5,776 nt of DNA from an uncultured Oscillospiraceae bacterium. Lineage in GTDB: Bacteria; Bacillota; Clostridia; Oscillospirales; Oscillospiraceae. Location of the stretch: positions 1-5,776 of the forward strand of contig CAAEKQ010000035.1 in the NCBI GenBank assembly GCA_900756575.1, read 5' to 3'. This document shows positions 1 through 5,663 of the stretch, one piece after another; the first letter of the stretch is position 1, and each line of letters opens with the position of its first letter. The position numbers were made by a program, and so were the translations under genes. A model generated the notes under the pieces. It was not told the origin of the DNA. It searched no databases and worked only from the letters and a program-made list of their open reading frames with translations.

Positions 1-146
1 GATCTTTTCCGCCAGAAATTCGTTCGGAAAACCTTGAAATACACAAAGTATTCCTGCGGTTTTCCACCTTTTTCTGACGAAAAATCTCTCGCCAGACTCC
101 CTTGCCGATTTGTACGGTATTGCCATAAGGAGAAAGGAGTGGAACC
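1..146. other. Non-coding region upstream of the cas operon
   Basis: This stretch precedes cas5c and is more AT-rich than the genes. I see no convincing gene. One frame is open from the window edge to about 202, but its translation is Cys/Arg-rich and runs through the cas5c ribosome-binding site and start, so it looks fortuitous. The other two frames stop at 35-37 and 75-77, and either could be the tail of an upstream gene (cas3 would be expected there). The region contains three self-complementary pairings (5-11 with 25-31, 26-33 with 58-65, 69-74 with 79-84). No consensus sigma-70 promoter stands out. Positions 131-140 (AGAAAGGAGT) form the Shine-Dalgarno for cas5c. Confidence 0.6.
26..73 (+). 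terminator. Stem-loop with short T run; possible terminator or attenuator
   Basis: GGAAAACC (26-33) is perfectly complementary to GGTTTTCC (58-65). Inside it, AATAC (38-42) pairs with GTATT (48-52) around an ACAAA loop. The stem is followed by ACC and then five Ts (69-73). This resembles an intrinsic terminator, perhaps for a gene ending just upstream, although the outer stem is AT-rich in its middle and the T run starts 3 nt late. TTTTCCG (5-11) can pair with CGGAAAA (25-31), which would exclude the main stem. That is the geometry of an antiterminator, but no function is shown. Confidence 0.35.
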
Positions 147-809
147 ATGTCGATTCGAATGGAGGTCTGGGGAGAATATGCGCTGTTCACCAGGCCGGAA
201 ATGAAAGCGGAGCGCGTCTCCTACGATGTGATCACGCCCTCTGCGGCCCGGGGACTGCTGGAATCTGTATTCTGGCACCCTGGACTCAAGTGGAATATTT
301 GCAGCATTCGAGTCTGCGCACCCATTGAATTTGTGAATATTCGCCGCAACGAGGTAAAATCCGTATGCAATTTGAAAACGGCGAAAACGGTCATGGAGCG
401 GGGAACGGGAGAGCTATGGCTGGCCACCGGCGAGGATATTCAGCAGCGGGCGGCGACGCTGCTCCAAAATGTGCACTATGTGATCGAGGCGGAGTTTGAG
501 ATGACAGACAAGGCATCCCCAACAGACAATCCCGGCAAGTTTCAGGAGATCACAAAGCGGCGGCTTCGAAAGGGGCAGTTTTACTCCCAGCCCTATTTTG
601 GATGCAGAGAATTTCCGGCGCACTTTCGGCTCTGCGAGACACTGCCGCCGGTGCCGGATTGTCTGAAAGGCGAACGGGATTTGGGCTTTATGCTCTATGA
701 TCTGGATTATTCGGATCCGGAAAATATCACGCCGATGTTTTTCCGGGCAAGGATGGTGGACGGCGTGATCCAGGTGCCGCGGCCGGACAGCGTGGAGGTG
801 AAGCGATGA
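147..809 (+). CDS. cas5c: Type I-C CRISPR-associated protein Cas5c (Cas5d), pre-crRNA endonuclease
   Basis: This 220-residue protein belongs to the Cas5 subtype I-C family. In type I-C, which lacks Cas6, Cas5c cuts the pre-crRNA at the base of each repeat hairpin and stays bound to the 5' handle within Cascade. Family features visible are the N-terminal EVWGEYALFTRPEMK strand (6-20), the TPSAARGLLESVFW segment (30-43), K131 in NPGKF, and the GQ-PYFGCREF block (143-156). By recalled alignment to Bacillus halodurans Cas5d (catalytic Y46, K116, H117), the lysine is kept as K131 while the Tyr and His positions are F42 and F132. The start is set by GGAG (136-139) 7 nt before ATG, and the N-terminus matches the family. 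The stop overlaps the cas8c start in ATGA. Length is normal for the family. Confidence 0.95.
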   Translation: MSIRMEVWGEYALFTRPEMKAERVSYDVITPSAARGLLESVFWHPGLKWNICSIRVCAPIEFVNIRRNEVKSVCNLKTAKTVMERGTGELWLATGEDIQQRAATLLQNVHYVIEAEFEMTDKASPTDNPGKFQEITKRRLRKGQFYSQPYFGCREFPAHFRLCETLPPVPDCLKGERDLGFMLYDLDYSDPENITPMFFRARMVDGVIQVPRPDSVEVKR

Positions 810-2578
810 TGCTGCAAGCCTTAGTCGAATATTATGAAGACCTGGAGCGGGCGGGGAAGATCTCGGCTCCCGGCTGGGGGCCTGCAAAGATTTCCTATGC
901 GCTGTATTTGAGTCCGGACGGACAGCTGGAGCAGGTAACCTGTATCAAGGTTGCAGCCGAAAAAGGAAAAAAGCTGGTGCCCCAGGTGCTGACGCTGCCT
1001 GCCGCAGTAAAACGTTCCGTGGGCATTGCCTCGAATTTTCTGTGGGATAATGCGGCCTATATTTTAGGCATCACTGCGGAAAGCGACAAGGCGGAACGGG
1101 CGCTGCGGTGCCGGGAAGCCTGCGCCAAACTGCATTTGCAGCTGCTTGAACCAGTGGACTCGCCTGCGGCCAACGCATTAAAGGACTTCTTTGCAACCTG
1201 GAATCCCAACGAGGCCATGGAGCATCCACTTTTGCAAGATTGCCTGGACGATATTTTGTCGGGAGCGAACATGACGTTCCGTTTCCGGGGACAATATGTG
1301 TCGGAAGACCCTGAAATTCGGGCAGCTTGGCAGAACTACTATGACGGCTCGGAGGATGGGACGGAGATGACCTGCCTGGTGACCGGGAAAAAGGGGACGG
1401 TAGCACGGCTGCATCCGGCCATCAAGGGGGTTCAAGGGGCGCAGTCCAGCGGCGCTTCACTGGTGTCCTTTAACGCGCCGTCCTTCTGCTCCTATGGAAA
1501 GGAGCAGGGCTTCAATGCGCCGACGGGGGAATATGCGGCCTTTGCCTATGGGGCGGCGCTGAATTATCTGCTGGCGGACTGGAAGCACGTGGTGCGGATC
1601 GGAGATACCACGGTGCTGTGCTGGGCCAAGGGCGGCGAACCTGCCTATCAGGGCTTTTTGGGCGTTTGCCTGTTTGGACAGGAGACCGCCTACAGTCAGA
1701 ACGAGGTGCAGGATATGCTGAAGCAGCTGGCGGAAGGCAACGCAGTAGACTTTGACGAAACGAAGCTGGATCCGCAGAAGCCGTTTTATATTCTCGGTTT
1801 GGCGCCCAATGCGGCGCGGCTGTCGGTGCGCTTCTTCCAGCGGAACTCCTTTGGGGCGATTCTAAAGAATATCCAGAAGCATTACCGGCAGACAGAGATT
1901 GTCCGGCCTAGCTATGACCCGTTTCAGACGGTTCCCCTGTGGAAGCTGCTAAGCGCCACGGTCAACCAGAATTCCAAGGACAAAAAGCCCTCTAACGTGA
2001 TGAGCGGAGAAGTGCTGCGGGCGGTACTAAACGGGACGAGATATCCGGCGACCCTGAGAAATGGGGTAAATCTTCGAATCCGGGCGGAGCATACGGTGAC
2101 CCGGGAGCGTGCGGCCATCATCAAGGCCTATTATTTGAGAAATCCATGTGTGGAATTTGAACATCCAGAGGAGGTATTTACAGTGGCACTGAACCGGGAA
2201 AGCAACAATCTTCCCTATAACCTGGGGCGTCTGTTCTCAGTGCTGGAGGACATACAGGCAGCGGCAAATCGGGGCATCAACAGTACCATTCGGGACAAGT
2301 ATCCGGGCATCAACAGCACCATTCGGGACAAGTATTTTAATTCGGCCTGCGCAACGCCCAGCGTGGTATTCCCAACACTGCTAAAGTTGACGCAGAAACA
2401 CCTGAGAAAAATCGGCGGCGGCCTGGCTGTGGTGTACAGCAAGCAGCTACAGGAGATTATGGACAAGCTGGATGAAAACTACCCCGCACGGCTGACGCTT
2501 CCGGAGCAGGGGGCATTCCAGCTGGGGTATTATCATCAAACATCGGCCCGGTATCAGGGCAATAAGGAGGAAAACTGA
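806..2578 (+). CDS. cas8c: Type I-C Cascade large subunit Cas8c (Csd1)
   Basis: This 590-residue protein is the type I-C large subunit, which recognises the PAM, helps open target DNA and supports Cas3 recruitment. Recognisable blocks are the N-terminal LQALVEYYEDL (3-13), CLVTGKKGTVARLHPAIKG (190-208), the highly conserved AQSSGASLVSFNAPSF (212-227), the EYAAFAYGAALNYLL stretch (242-256), and GLAPNAARLSVRFFQRNSFG (331-350). The C-terminal part (from V460) is the Cas11c-like helical region and has its own likely translation start. An 11-residue motif, GINSTIRDKY plus one residue, occurs twice in tandem (490-500 and 501-511). GGAGG (794-798) lies 7 nt before ATG 806, and the ATG at 809 is an equally possible start one codon later. 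The 4-nt overlap with cas5c suggests translational coupling. Length is within the family's usual range. Confidence 0.96.
   Translation: MMLQALVEYYEDLERAGKISAPGWGPAKISYALYLSPDGQLEQVTCIKVAAEKGKKLVPQVLTLPAAVKRSVGIASNFLWDNAAYILGITAESDKAERALRCREACAKLHLQLLEPVDSPAANALKDFFATWNPNEAMEHPLLQDCLDDILSGANMTFRFRGQYVSEDPEIRAAWQNYYDGSEDGTEMTCLVTGKKGTVARLHPAIKGVQGAQSSGASLVSFNAPSFCSYGKEQGFNAPTGEYAAFAYGAALNYLLADWKHVVRIGDTTVLCWAKGGEPAYQGFLGVCLFGQETAYSQNEVQDMLKQLAEGNAVDFDETKLDPQKPFYILGLAPNAARLSVRFFQRNSFGAILKNIQKHYRQTEIVRPSYDPFQTVPLWKLLSATVNQNSKDKKPSNVMSGEVLRAVLNGTRYPATLRNGVNLRIRAEHTVTRERAAIIKAYYLRNPCVEFEHPEEVFTVALNRESNNLPYNLGRLFSVLEDIQAAANRGINSTIRDKYPGINSTIRDKYFNSACATPSVVFPTLLKLTQKHLRKIGGGLAVVYSKQLQEIMDKLDENYPARLTLPEQGAFQLGYYHQTSARYQGNKEEN
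2167..2174 (+). promoter_or_regulatory. Internal Shine-Dalgarno inside cas8c, driving Cas11c translation
   Basis: AGAGGAGG lies within the cas8c coding sequence, eight nucleotides before an in-frame GTG at 2183-2185. Its strength matches the best gene-start sites in this operon. Internal initiation in cas8c to make Cas11c is established for type I-C systems, so placement at this point of the gene is strong support for function. Confidence 0.8.
2183..2578 (+). CDS. cas11c: Cascade small subunit Cas11c, internal in-frame product of cas8c
   Basis: The predicted 131-residue protein shares the cas8c frame and stop, beginning at GTG (Val460 of Cas8c, read as Met). In type I-C Cascade, two or so copies of this small subunit line the belly of the complex and stabilise the crRNA-target DNA hybrid. 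It is known to be made by internal initiation within cas8c. Evidence here is the AGAGGAGG site at 2167-2174 with 8-nt spacing, and the start point just before the conserved LGRLFSVLEDIQ helix (residues 14-25 of Cas11c), where the known product begins by my recollection. Without the 11-residue tandem duplication (residues 31-52) the protein would be 120 residues, close to the known size. No separate cas11 gene is present in the window. The start codon being GTG rather than ATG is the main uncertainty. Confidence 0.75.
   Translation: MALNRESNNLPYNLGRLFSVLEDIQAAANRGINSTIRDKYPGINSTIRDKYFNSACATPSVVFPTLLKLTQKHLRKIGGGLAVVYSKQLQEIMDKLDENYPARLTLPEQGAFQLGYYHQTSARYQGNKEEN
2272..2337 (+). repeat. 33-bp in-frame tandem duplication within cas8c/cas11c
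   Basis: Copy 1 (2272-2304) and copy 2 (2305-2337) match at 30 of 33 positions. The differences are C/T transitions at 2284/2317, 2303/2336 and 2304/2337. The encoded 11-residue units are GINSTIRDKYP and GINSTIRDKYF (Cas8c 490-500 and 501-511). The 2284/2317 change is synonymous (AGT/AGC Ser). From memory, Cas8c homologues carry one copy of this motif, followed by FNSA-ATP, which is what follows copy 2 here. The reading frame is kept. Confidence 0.95.
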
Positions 2579-2579
2579 A

Positions 2580-3470
2580 ATGGCAGAGGCAATTAAGAAC
2601 CGGTATGAATTTGTAATCTTGTTCGATGTGGAAAACGGCAATCCCAATGGCGACCCGGATGCAGGCAATATGCCCCGCACAGACCCGGAAACCGGCTGCG
2701 GCCTGGTAACGGACGTCTGCCTCAAGCGCAAAATCCGGAACTATGTGGAGACCATCAAGGAGGACGAGGCGGGCTATCGAATCTATGTAAAGGACGGTGT
2801 GCCGCTGAACCGCAGCGACGCAGAGGCCTGTGCCTATTTGAATGTGGCATCCGATGAGAAGGCGCTGAAAAAGGCGAAAAAAGACGATCCGGAGCTGGAT
2901 CGGAAGCTCCGGGACTGGATGTGCGCGAACTTCTTTGACATTCGAACCTTTGGCGCCGTGATGACCACCTTTGTAAAGGGGGCGCTGAACTGCGGCCAGG
3001 TGCGCGGGCCGGTGCAGCTGGGCTTTGCCAAGAGCGTCGATCCCATTGTGCCCCAGGAAGTGACCATTACCCGTGTGGCAATCACAACCGAGGCGGATGC
3101 GGAGAAAAAGGGCACGGAAATGGGCCGAAAGTACATCGTTCCCTATGGCCTTTACCGCTGCGAGGGCTATATTTCGGCCAATCTGGCCAGAAAGAGCACC
3201 GGCTTCTCGGAGGAGGACTTGGAGCTCCTGTGGACGGCAATTCTCAATATGTTTGAGATCGACCACTCCGCCGCCAGAGGAAAAATGGCGGTACGGGAGC
3301 TGATTGTGTTCCGCCATGACAGCGAGCTGGGCAATGCTCCGGCCTATCGGCTTTTTGAAGGCGTTCATGTGGAGAAAAAGCCCGGAGTCGTTGTCCCGCG
3401 GAGCTATTCCGACTATACCGTACAGGTAGATCCTGCGCCGGAGGGAGTTACCTGTACCAGAATGCACTGA
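2580..3470 (+). CDS. cas7c: Type I-C Cascade backbone protein Cas7c (Csd2)
   Basis: This 296-residue RAMP-family protein polymerises along the crRNA spacer (about seven copies in type I-C Cascade) and forms the backbone that presents the guide for target pairing. Diagnostic blocks are FDVENGNPNGDPDAGNMPR (15-33) at the N-terminus, the GLVTDVCLKRKIRNYV segment (41-56), FFDIRTFGAVMTT (118-130), GQVRGPVQLGFAKSVDPI (139-156) and the HSAARGKMAVREL stretch (229-241). AAGGAGG (2564-2570) lies 9 nt before the ATG, and the gene begins 1 nt after the cas8c stop. Length and motif order are typical. The last base of its stop codon is the first base of the cas4 start. Confidence 0.97.
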   Translation: MAEAIKNRYEFVILFDVENGNPNGDPDAGNMPRTDPETGCGLVTDVCLKRKIRNYVETIKEDEAGYRIYVKDGVPLNRSDAEACAYLNVASDEKALKKAKKDDPELDRKLRDWMCANFFDIRTFGAVMTTFVKGALNCGQVRGPVQLGFAKSVDPIVPQEVTITRVAITTEADAEKKGTEMGRKYIVPYGLYRCEGYISANLARKSTGFSEEDLELLWTAILNMFEIDHSAARGKMAVRELIVFRHDSELGNAPAYRLFEGVHVEKKPGVVVPRSYSDYTVQVDPAPEGVTCTRMH

Positions 3471-4129
3471 TGTACCAGGAATCCGACTACCTCCAACTCT
3501 CCGGCATTCAGCACTTCCGCTTTTGCCGCCGGCAGTGGGCGCTAATCCACGTGGAAAACCAATGGGCGGAAAACAGTCGAACCGTGGATGGTGCAATCCT
3601 CCATCAGCGGGCCCACGACTCCGGCGCTCGGGAGCACCGGGGCGATGTAATCATCACCCGGGATATGCACATCTGTTCGCCGACGCTGGGCGTATCCGGG
3701 GCCTGCGATGTGGTGGAATTCCGGCGGGGAACGGAAGGGACACCCTTAGCAGGGGAGGAGGGGCTGTTTCAGCCCTATCCGGTGGAATACAAGCACGGCT
3801 CGCCCCGGGCGGATACTGCCAATGACTTACAGCTCTGCGGTCAGGCCATGTGCCTGGAGGAGATGCTCTGCTGCGATATTCCCAAGGGTGCGCTGTATTT
3901 TGGCGAGATCCGGCGGAGGGTGGAGGTGGAATTCACGGAGGAACTGCGCCAGGAGGTGCGGGATTGCCTGAAAGAAATGCACGAGCTGTACCGCCGGGGC
4001 CATACCCCAAAAGTGAAGCCCACAAAGTCCTGCAACGCCTGTTCCCTGAAGGAAGTATGCCTGCCGAAGCTGATGCGCACCACAGCGGTGAAAACATATC
4101 TGCAAAAAAGTCTGGAGGAGCCCCTATGA
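3470..4129 (+). CDS. cas4: CRISPR adaptation exonuclease Cas4 (RecB-like, Fe-S)
   Basis: This 219-residue protein is a Cas4 of the RecB/Dna2-like nuclease family, which trims prespacers and enforces PAM choice and orientation with Cas1-Cas2. Visible active-site elements are H45, D80 in GACDVVEF, E106-x-K108 in PVEYKHG and Q121 in the QLCGQAMCLEE stretch. The expected Fe-S ligands are C19 (FRFCRRQW) and C188, C191 and C197 (CNACSLKEVC). All key residues are present, so the protein looks intact. The start overlaps the cas7c stop (TGATG). The nearest purine-rich site, GGAGGGAG at 3440-3447, is about 22 nt upstream and too far for a normal Shine-Dalgarno, so translation probably depends on ribosomes finishing cas7c. 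The stop overlaps cas1 in ATGA. Confidence 0.96.
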   Translation: MYQESDYLQLSGIQHFRFCRRQWALIHVENQWAENSRTVDGAILHQRAHDSGAREHRGDVIITRDMHICSPTLGVSGACDVVEFRRGTEGTPLAGEEGLFQPYPVEYKHGSPRADTANDLQLCGQAMCLEEMLCCDIPKGALYFGEIRRRVEVEFTEELRQEVRDCLKEMHELYRRGHTPKVKPTKSCNACSLKEVCLPKLMRTTAVKTYLQKSLEEPL

Positions 4130-5157
4130 GACATCTGCTCAATACGCTGTTTGTGACCTCGGAGGATGCCTATCTCACGCTGGATGGGGAGAATATTGTG
4201 GTGAAACGGGAGCAGACAGAGGCTGGCCGGTTCCCACTGCACAATCTCTCCGGTATTGTCTGCTTTTCCTATGCCGGTGCGTCTCCGGCGCTGATGGGAG
4301 CCTGCGCCAAGCGGAATGTGGCCCTGAGCTTCTGTACGCCCCGGGGAAGGTTTCTGGCCCGGACGGCGGGGATTTCCGGTGGAAACGTGCTGCTTCGCCG
4401 GGAGCAATACCGGGTGGCAGACGATCCCATGCGGAGCTGCCAGGTGGCGAAATATATGATTTTTGGCAAGGTATACAACAGCCGCTGGAGCATAGAGCGT
4501 ACCCGGCGGGATCATAAGCCCCGTATCGACCAGGAGAAATTTCAAAATGCCGCAGCTGTGCTGAAAAACTTCCTGCCCCAGCTGCTGGAGGAATGCAGCA
4601 TGGATTCCCTCCGGGGGCTGGAGGGCGCGGCGGCCACCGTATATTTCGACGTGTTTGACGATATGATCCTGCGGGAGAAGGAGGCCTTCTTCTTCCATGG
4701 GCGAAATCGCAGACCGCCCCTGGACAACGTCAACGCCATGCTCTCCTTTGCCTATAGTCTGCTGACCAACGACTGCGCCTCTGCGCTGGAGGCGGTGGGG
4801 CTGGACTCCTATGTGGGTTTTTTACATCGGGACAGGCCGGGACGAACCTCCCTGGCACTGGATTTGATGGAGGAGCTGCGCCCGTGCTTTGCGGATCGCT
4901 TTGTGCTGACGATGATCAACAATCGTGTGATGCAGCCCAGCGATTTTGAGCAGGCGGAGGACGGCGCGGTACGGATGACGGACGATGCCCGGCGGAAATT
5001 CCTGAAAAGCTGGCAGGAGCGCAAGCAAGAGACCATTACCCACCCCTATCTTGGGGAGAAGATGCCCTGGGGACTGGTGCCGTATATGCAGGCCCTGCTG
5101 CTCAGTCGCTTCCTCCGGGGCGATTTGGACGCTTATCCGCCGTTTTTGTGGAAATGA
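4126..5157 (+). CDS. cas1: CRISPR integrase Cas1, type I-C
   Basis: This 343-residue metal-dependent integrase works with Cas2 to insert new spacers at the leader-repeat junction. Family landmarks are the N-terminal LLNTLFVTSEDAYLTLDGENI (from residue 4), E166 in RGLEGAAATVYF, the RRPPLDNVNAMLSFAYSLL helix (195-213), H234 in GFLHRDRPGR, and D246 with E249 in LALDLMEELRP. The catalytic Glu/His/Asp set is therefore intact. The same frame stays open upstream to 3850, inside cas4, but the correct start is ATG 4126. It has GGAGGAG at 4114-4120 with good spacing, overlaps the cas4 stop in ATGA, and gives the usual type I-C Cas1 N-terminus and length. Confidence 0.97.
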   Translation: MRHLLNTLFVTSEDAYLTLDGENIVVKREQTEAGRFPLHNLSGIVCFSYAGASPALMGACAKRNVALSFCTPRGRFLARTAGISGGNVLLRREQYRVADDPMRSCQVAKYMIFGKVYNSRWSIERTRRDHKPRIDQEKFQNAAAVLKNFLPQLLEECSMDSLRGLEGAAATVYFDVFDDMILREKEAFFFHGRNRRPPLDNVNAMLSFAYSLLTNDCASALEAVGLDSYVGFLHRDRPGRTSLALDLMEELRPCFADRFVLTMINNRVMQPSDFEQAEDGAVRMTDDARRKFLKSWQERKQETITHPYLGEKMPWGLVPYMQALLLSRFLRGDLDAYPPFLWK

Positions 5158-5166
5158 GGCGGGGCT

Positions 5167-5457
5167 ATGATGGTGCTGATTACTTATGATGTGAATACGG
5201 AGGATGCAGCCGGACGGAAGCGCCTGCGGCAGATTGCGAAGCAGTGCGTGAATTATGGTCAGCGAGTGCAGAATTCCGTGTTTGAATGTGTGCTGGATGC
5301 GGCCCAGTGCAAGCAGCTTCAGCATAAGCTGCGGGGCATTATGGATGAGAAAAAGGACAGTCTGCGGTTTTACTATTTGGGAAACCGATACCAGACGAAG
5401 ATTGAGCATTTTGGGGTGAAGAGCGCTTATGAGCCGGAGGGGGTGCTGATGATTTAA
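5167..5457 (+). CDS. cas2: CRISPR adaptation protein Cas2, type I-C
   Basis: This 96-residue ferredoxin-fold protein dimerises to bridge two Cas1 dimers in the spacer-integration complex. The family signature is the first beta strand VLITYDV (3-9) with D8, followed by GRKRLRQIAKQC and the conserved GQRVQNSVFE (31-40). The C-terminal YYLGNRYQTKIEHFG stretch is also typical of the I-C group. It starts 9 nt after cas1. GAGG (5156-5159), overlapping the cas1 stop, serves as Shine-Dalgarno. The gene has two adjacent ATG codons, 5167 and 5170, and either may be used. It is the last gene before the leader. Confidence 0.96.
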   Translation: MMVLITYDVNTEDAAGRKRLRQIAKQCVNYGQRVQNSVFECVLDAAQCKQLQHKLRGIMDEKKDSLRFYYLGNRYQTKIEHFGVKSAYEPEGVLMI

Positions 5458-5460
5458 GGC

Positions 5461-5503
5461 GTGCGAAGGGGAAGCGGACAGGCGCGCCCCGCTCGGTTCG
5501 CAC
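5461..5503 (+). other. Imperfect hairpin just after cas2
   Basis: GTGCGAA (5461-5467) is complementary to TTCGCAC (5497-5503). Inside, AGCGG (5473-5477) pairs with CCGCT (5489-5493), and the loop side contains the palindrome GGCGCGCC (5481-5488). It begins 4 nt after the cas2 stop, so it could end or stabilise the cas mRNA. There is no T tract after it (AGAATAATTGTG follows), so it is not a textbook intrinsic terminator. Confidence 0.5.
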
Positions 5504-5537
5504 AGAATAATTGTGATAAAATACGGAGGAATCGACG

Positions 5538-5566
5538 GGAAAACCGATGAAATAGCTGGAAAACCG
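5538..5566 (+). repeat. Pair of 9-bp direct repeats in the leader
   Basis: GGAAAACCG occurs at 5538-5546 and again at 5558-5566, exactly 20 bp apart, about two helical turns. Same-face spacing of this kind can mark a protein-binding site, but no binding protein is identified. The core GGAAAACC also occurs at 26-33 upstream of cas5c. Confidence 0.6.
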
Positions 5567-5594
5567 GAGAACGTCCCTGTATTTTATTATTTGC

Positions 5595-5629
5595 GCAAAA
5601 GTTCTACGGCCTGTTTTGTGAACTTTTGC
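5595..5629 (+). repeat. Perfect 10-bp inverted repeat at the leader-repeat junction
   Basis: GCAAAAGTTC (5595-5604) and GAACTTTTGC (5620-5629) are exact reverse complements separated by 15 nt. The right arm ends one base before the first CRISPR repeat at 5631. The position suggests a role in leader-end recognition during integration, or a structure at the 5' side of the array transcript. Both are inference. Confidence 0.85.
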
Positions 5630-5663
5630 TGTCCCACCCCACACGGGGTGGGTGGATTGAAAT

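Larger units (their letters stand above)
5458..5630 (+). promoter_or_regulatory. CRISPR leader
   Basis: This is the 173-nt non-coding stretch between cas2 and the first repeat. It is AT-rich in its second half, as leaders usually are, and has the orientation expected for type I-C (cas2, leader, array on one strand). It should carry the array promoter and the recognition signals for spacer integration. TAAAAT (5517-5522) and TATTAT (5585-5590) could be -10 elements, but neither has a clear -35, so I do not call a promoter. It holds three structured elements listed separately: a hairpin after cas2, a pair of direct repeats, and an inverted repeat touching the array. Confidence 0.85.

Noticed and set aside
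102..129. TTGCCG...CATAAG as a sigma-70 promoter for cas5c
   Set aside because: Both boxes are weak, and the implied transcription start would fall at or after the Shine-Dalgarno.
1..204. Open frame from the window edge running past the cas5c start
   Set aside because: It has no start in the window, is Cys/Arg-rich, has no recognisable motif, and overlaps the cas5c Shine-Dalgarno and coding sequence. Most likely chance.
2457..3596. 379-codon open frame on the minus strand
   Set aside because: It lies wholly antisense to cas8c, cas7c and cas4, whose protein families are clear. It is a by-product of GC-rich codon use.
3850..4125. Upstream extension of cas1 by 92 codons
   Set aside because: It lies inside cas4 in another frame and does not look like Cas1. 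ATG 4126 has a good Shine-Dalgarno and the family N-terminus.
3841..4698. 285-codon open frame on the minus strand
   Set aside because: Antisense shadow of cas4 and cas1, with no recognisable domain.
5524..5556. GGAGGA followed by ATG at 5548 as a small leader-encoded gene
   Set aside because: The frame stops after two codons (ATG AAA TAG).
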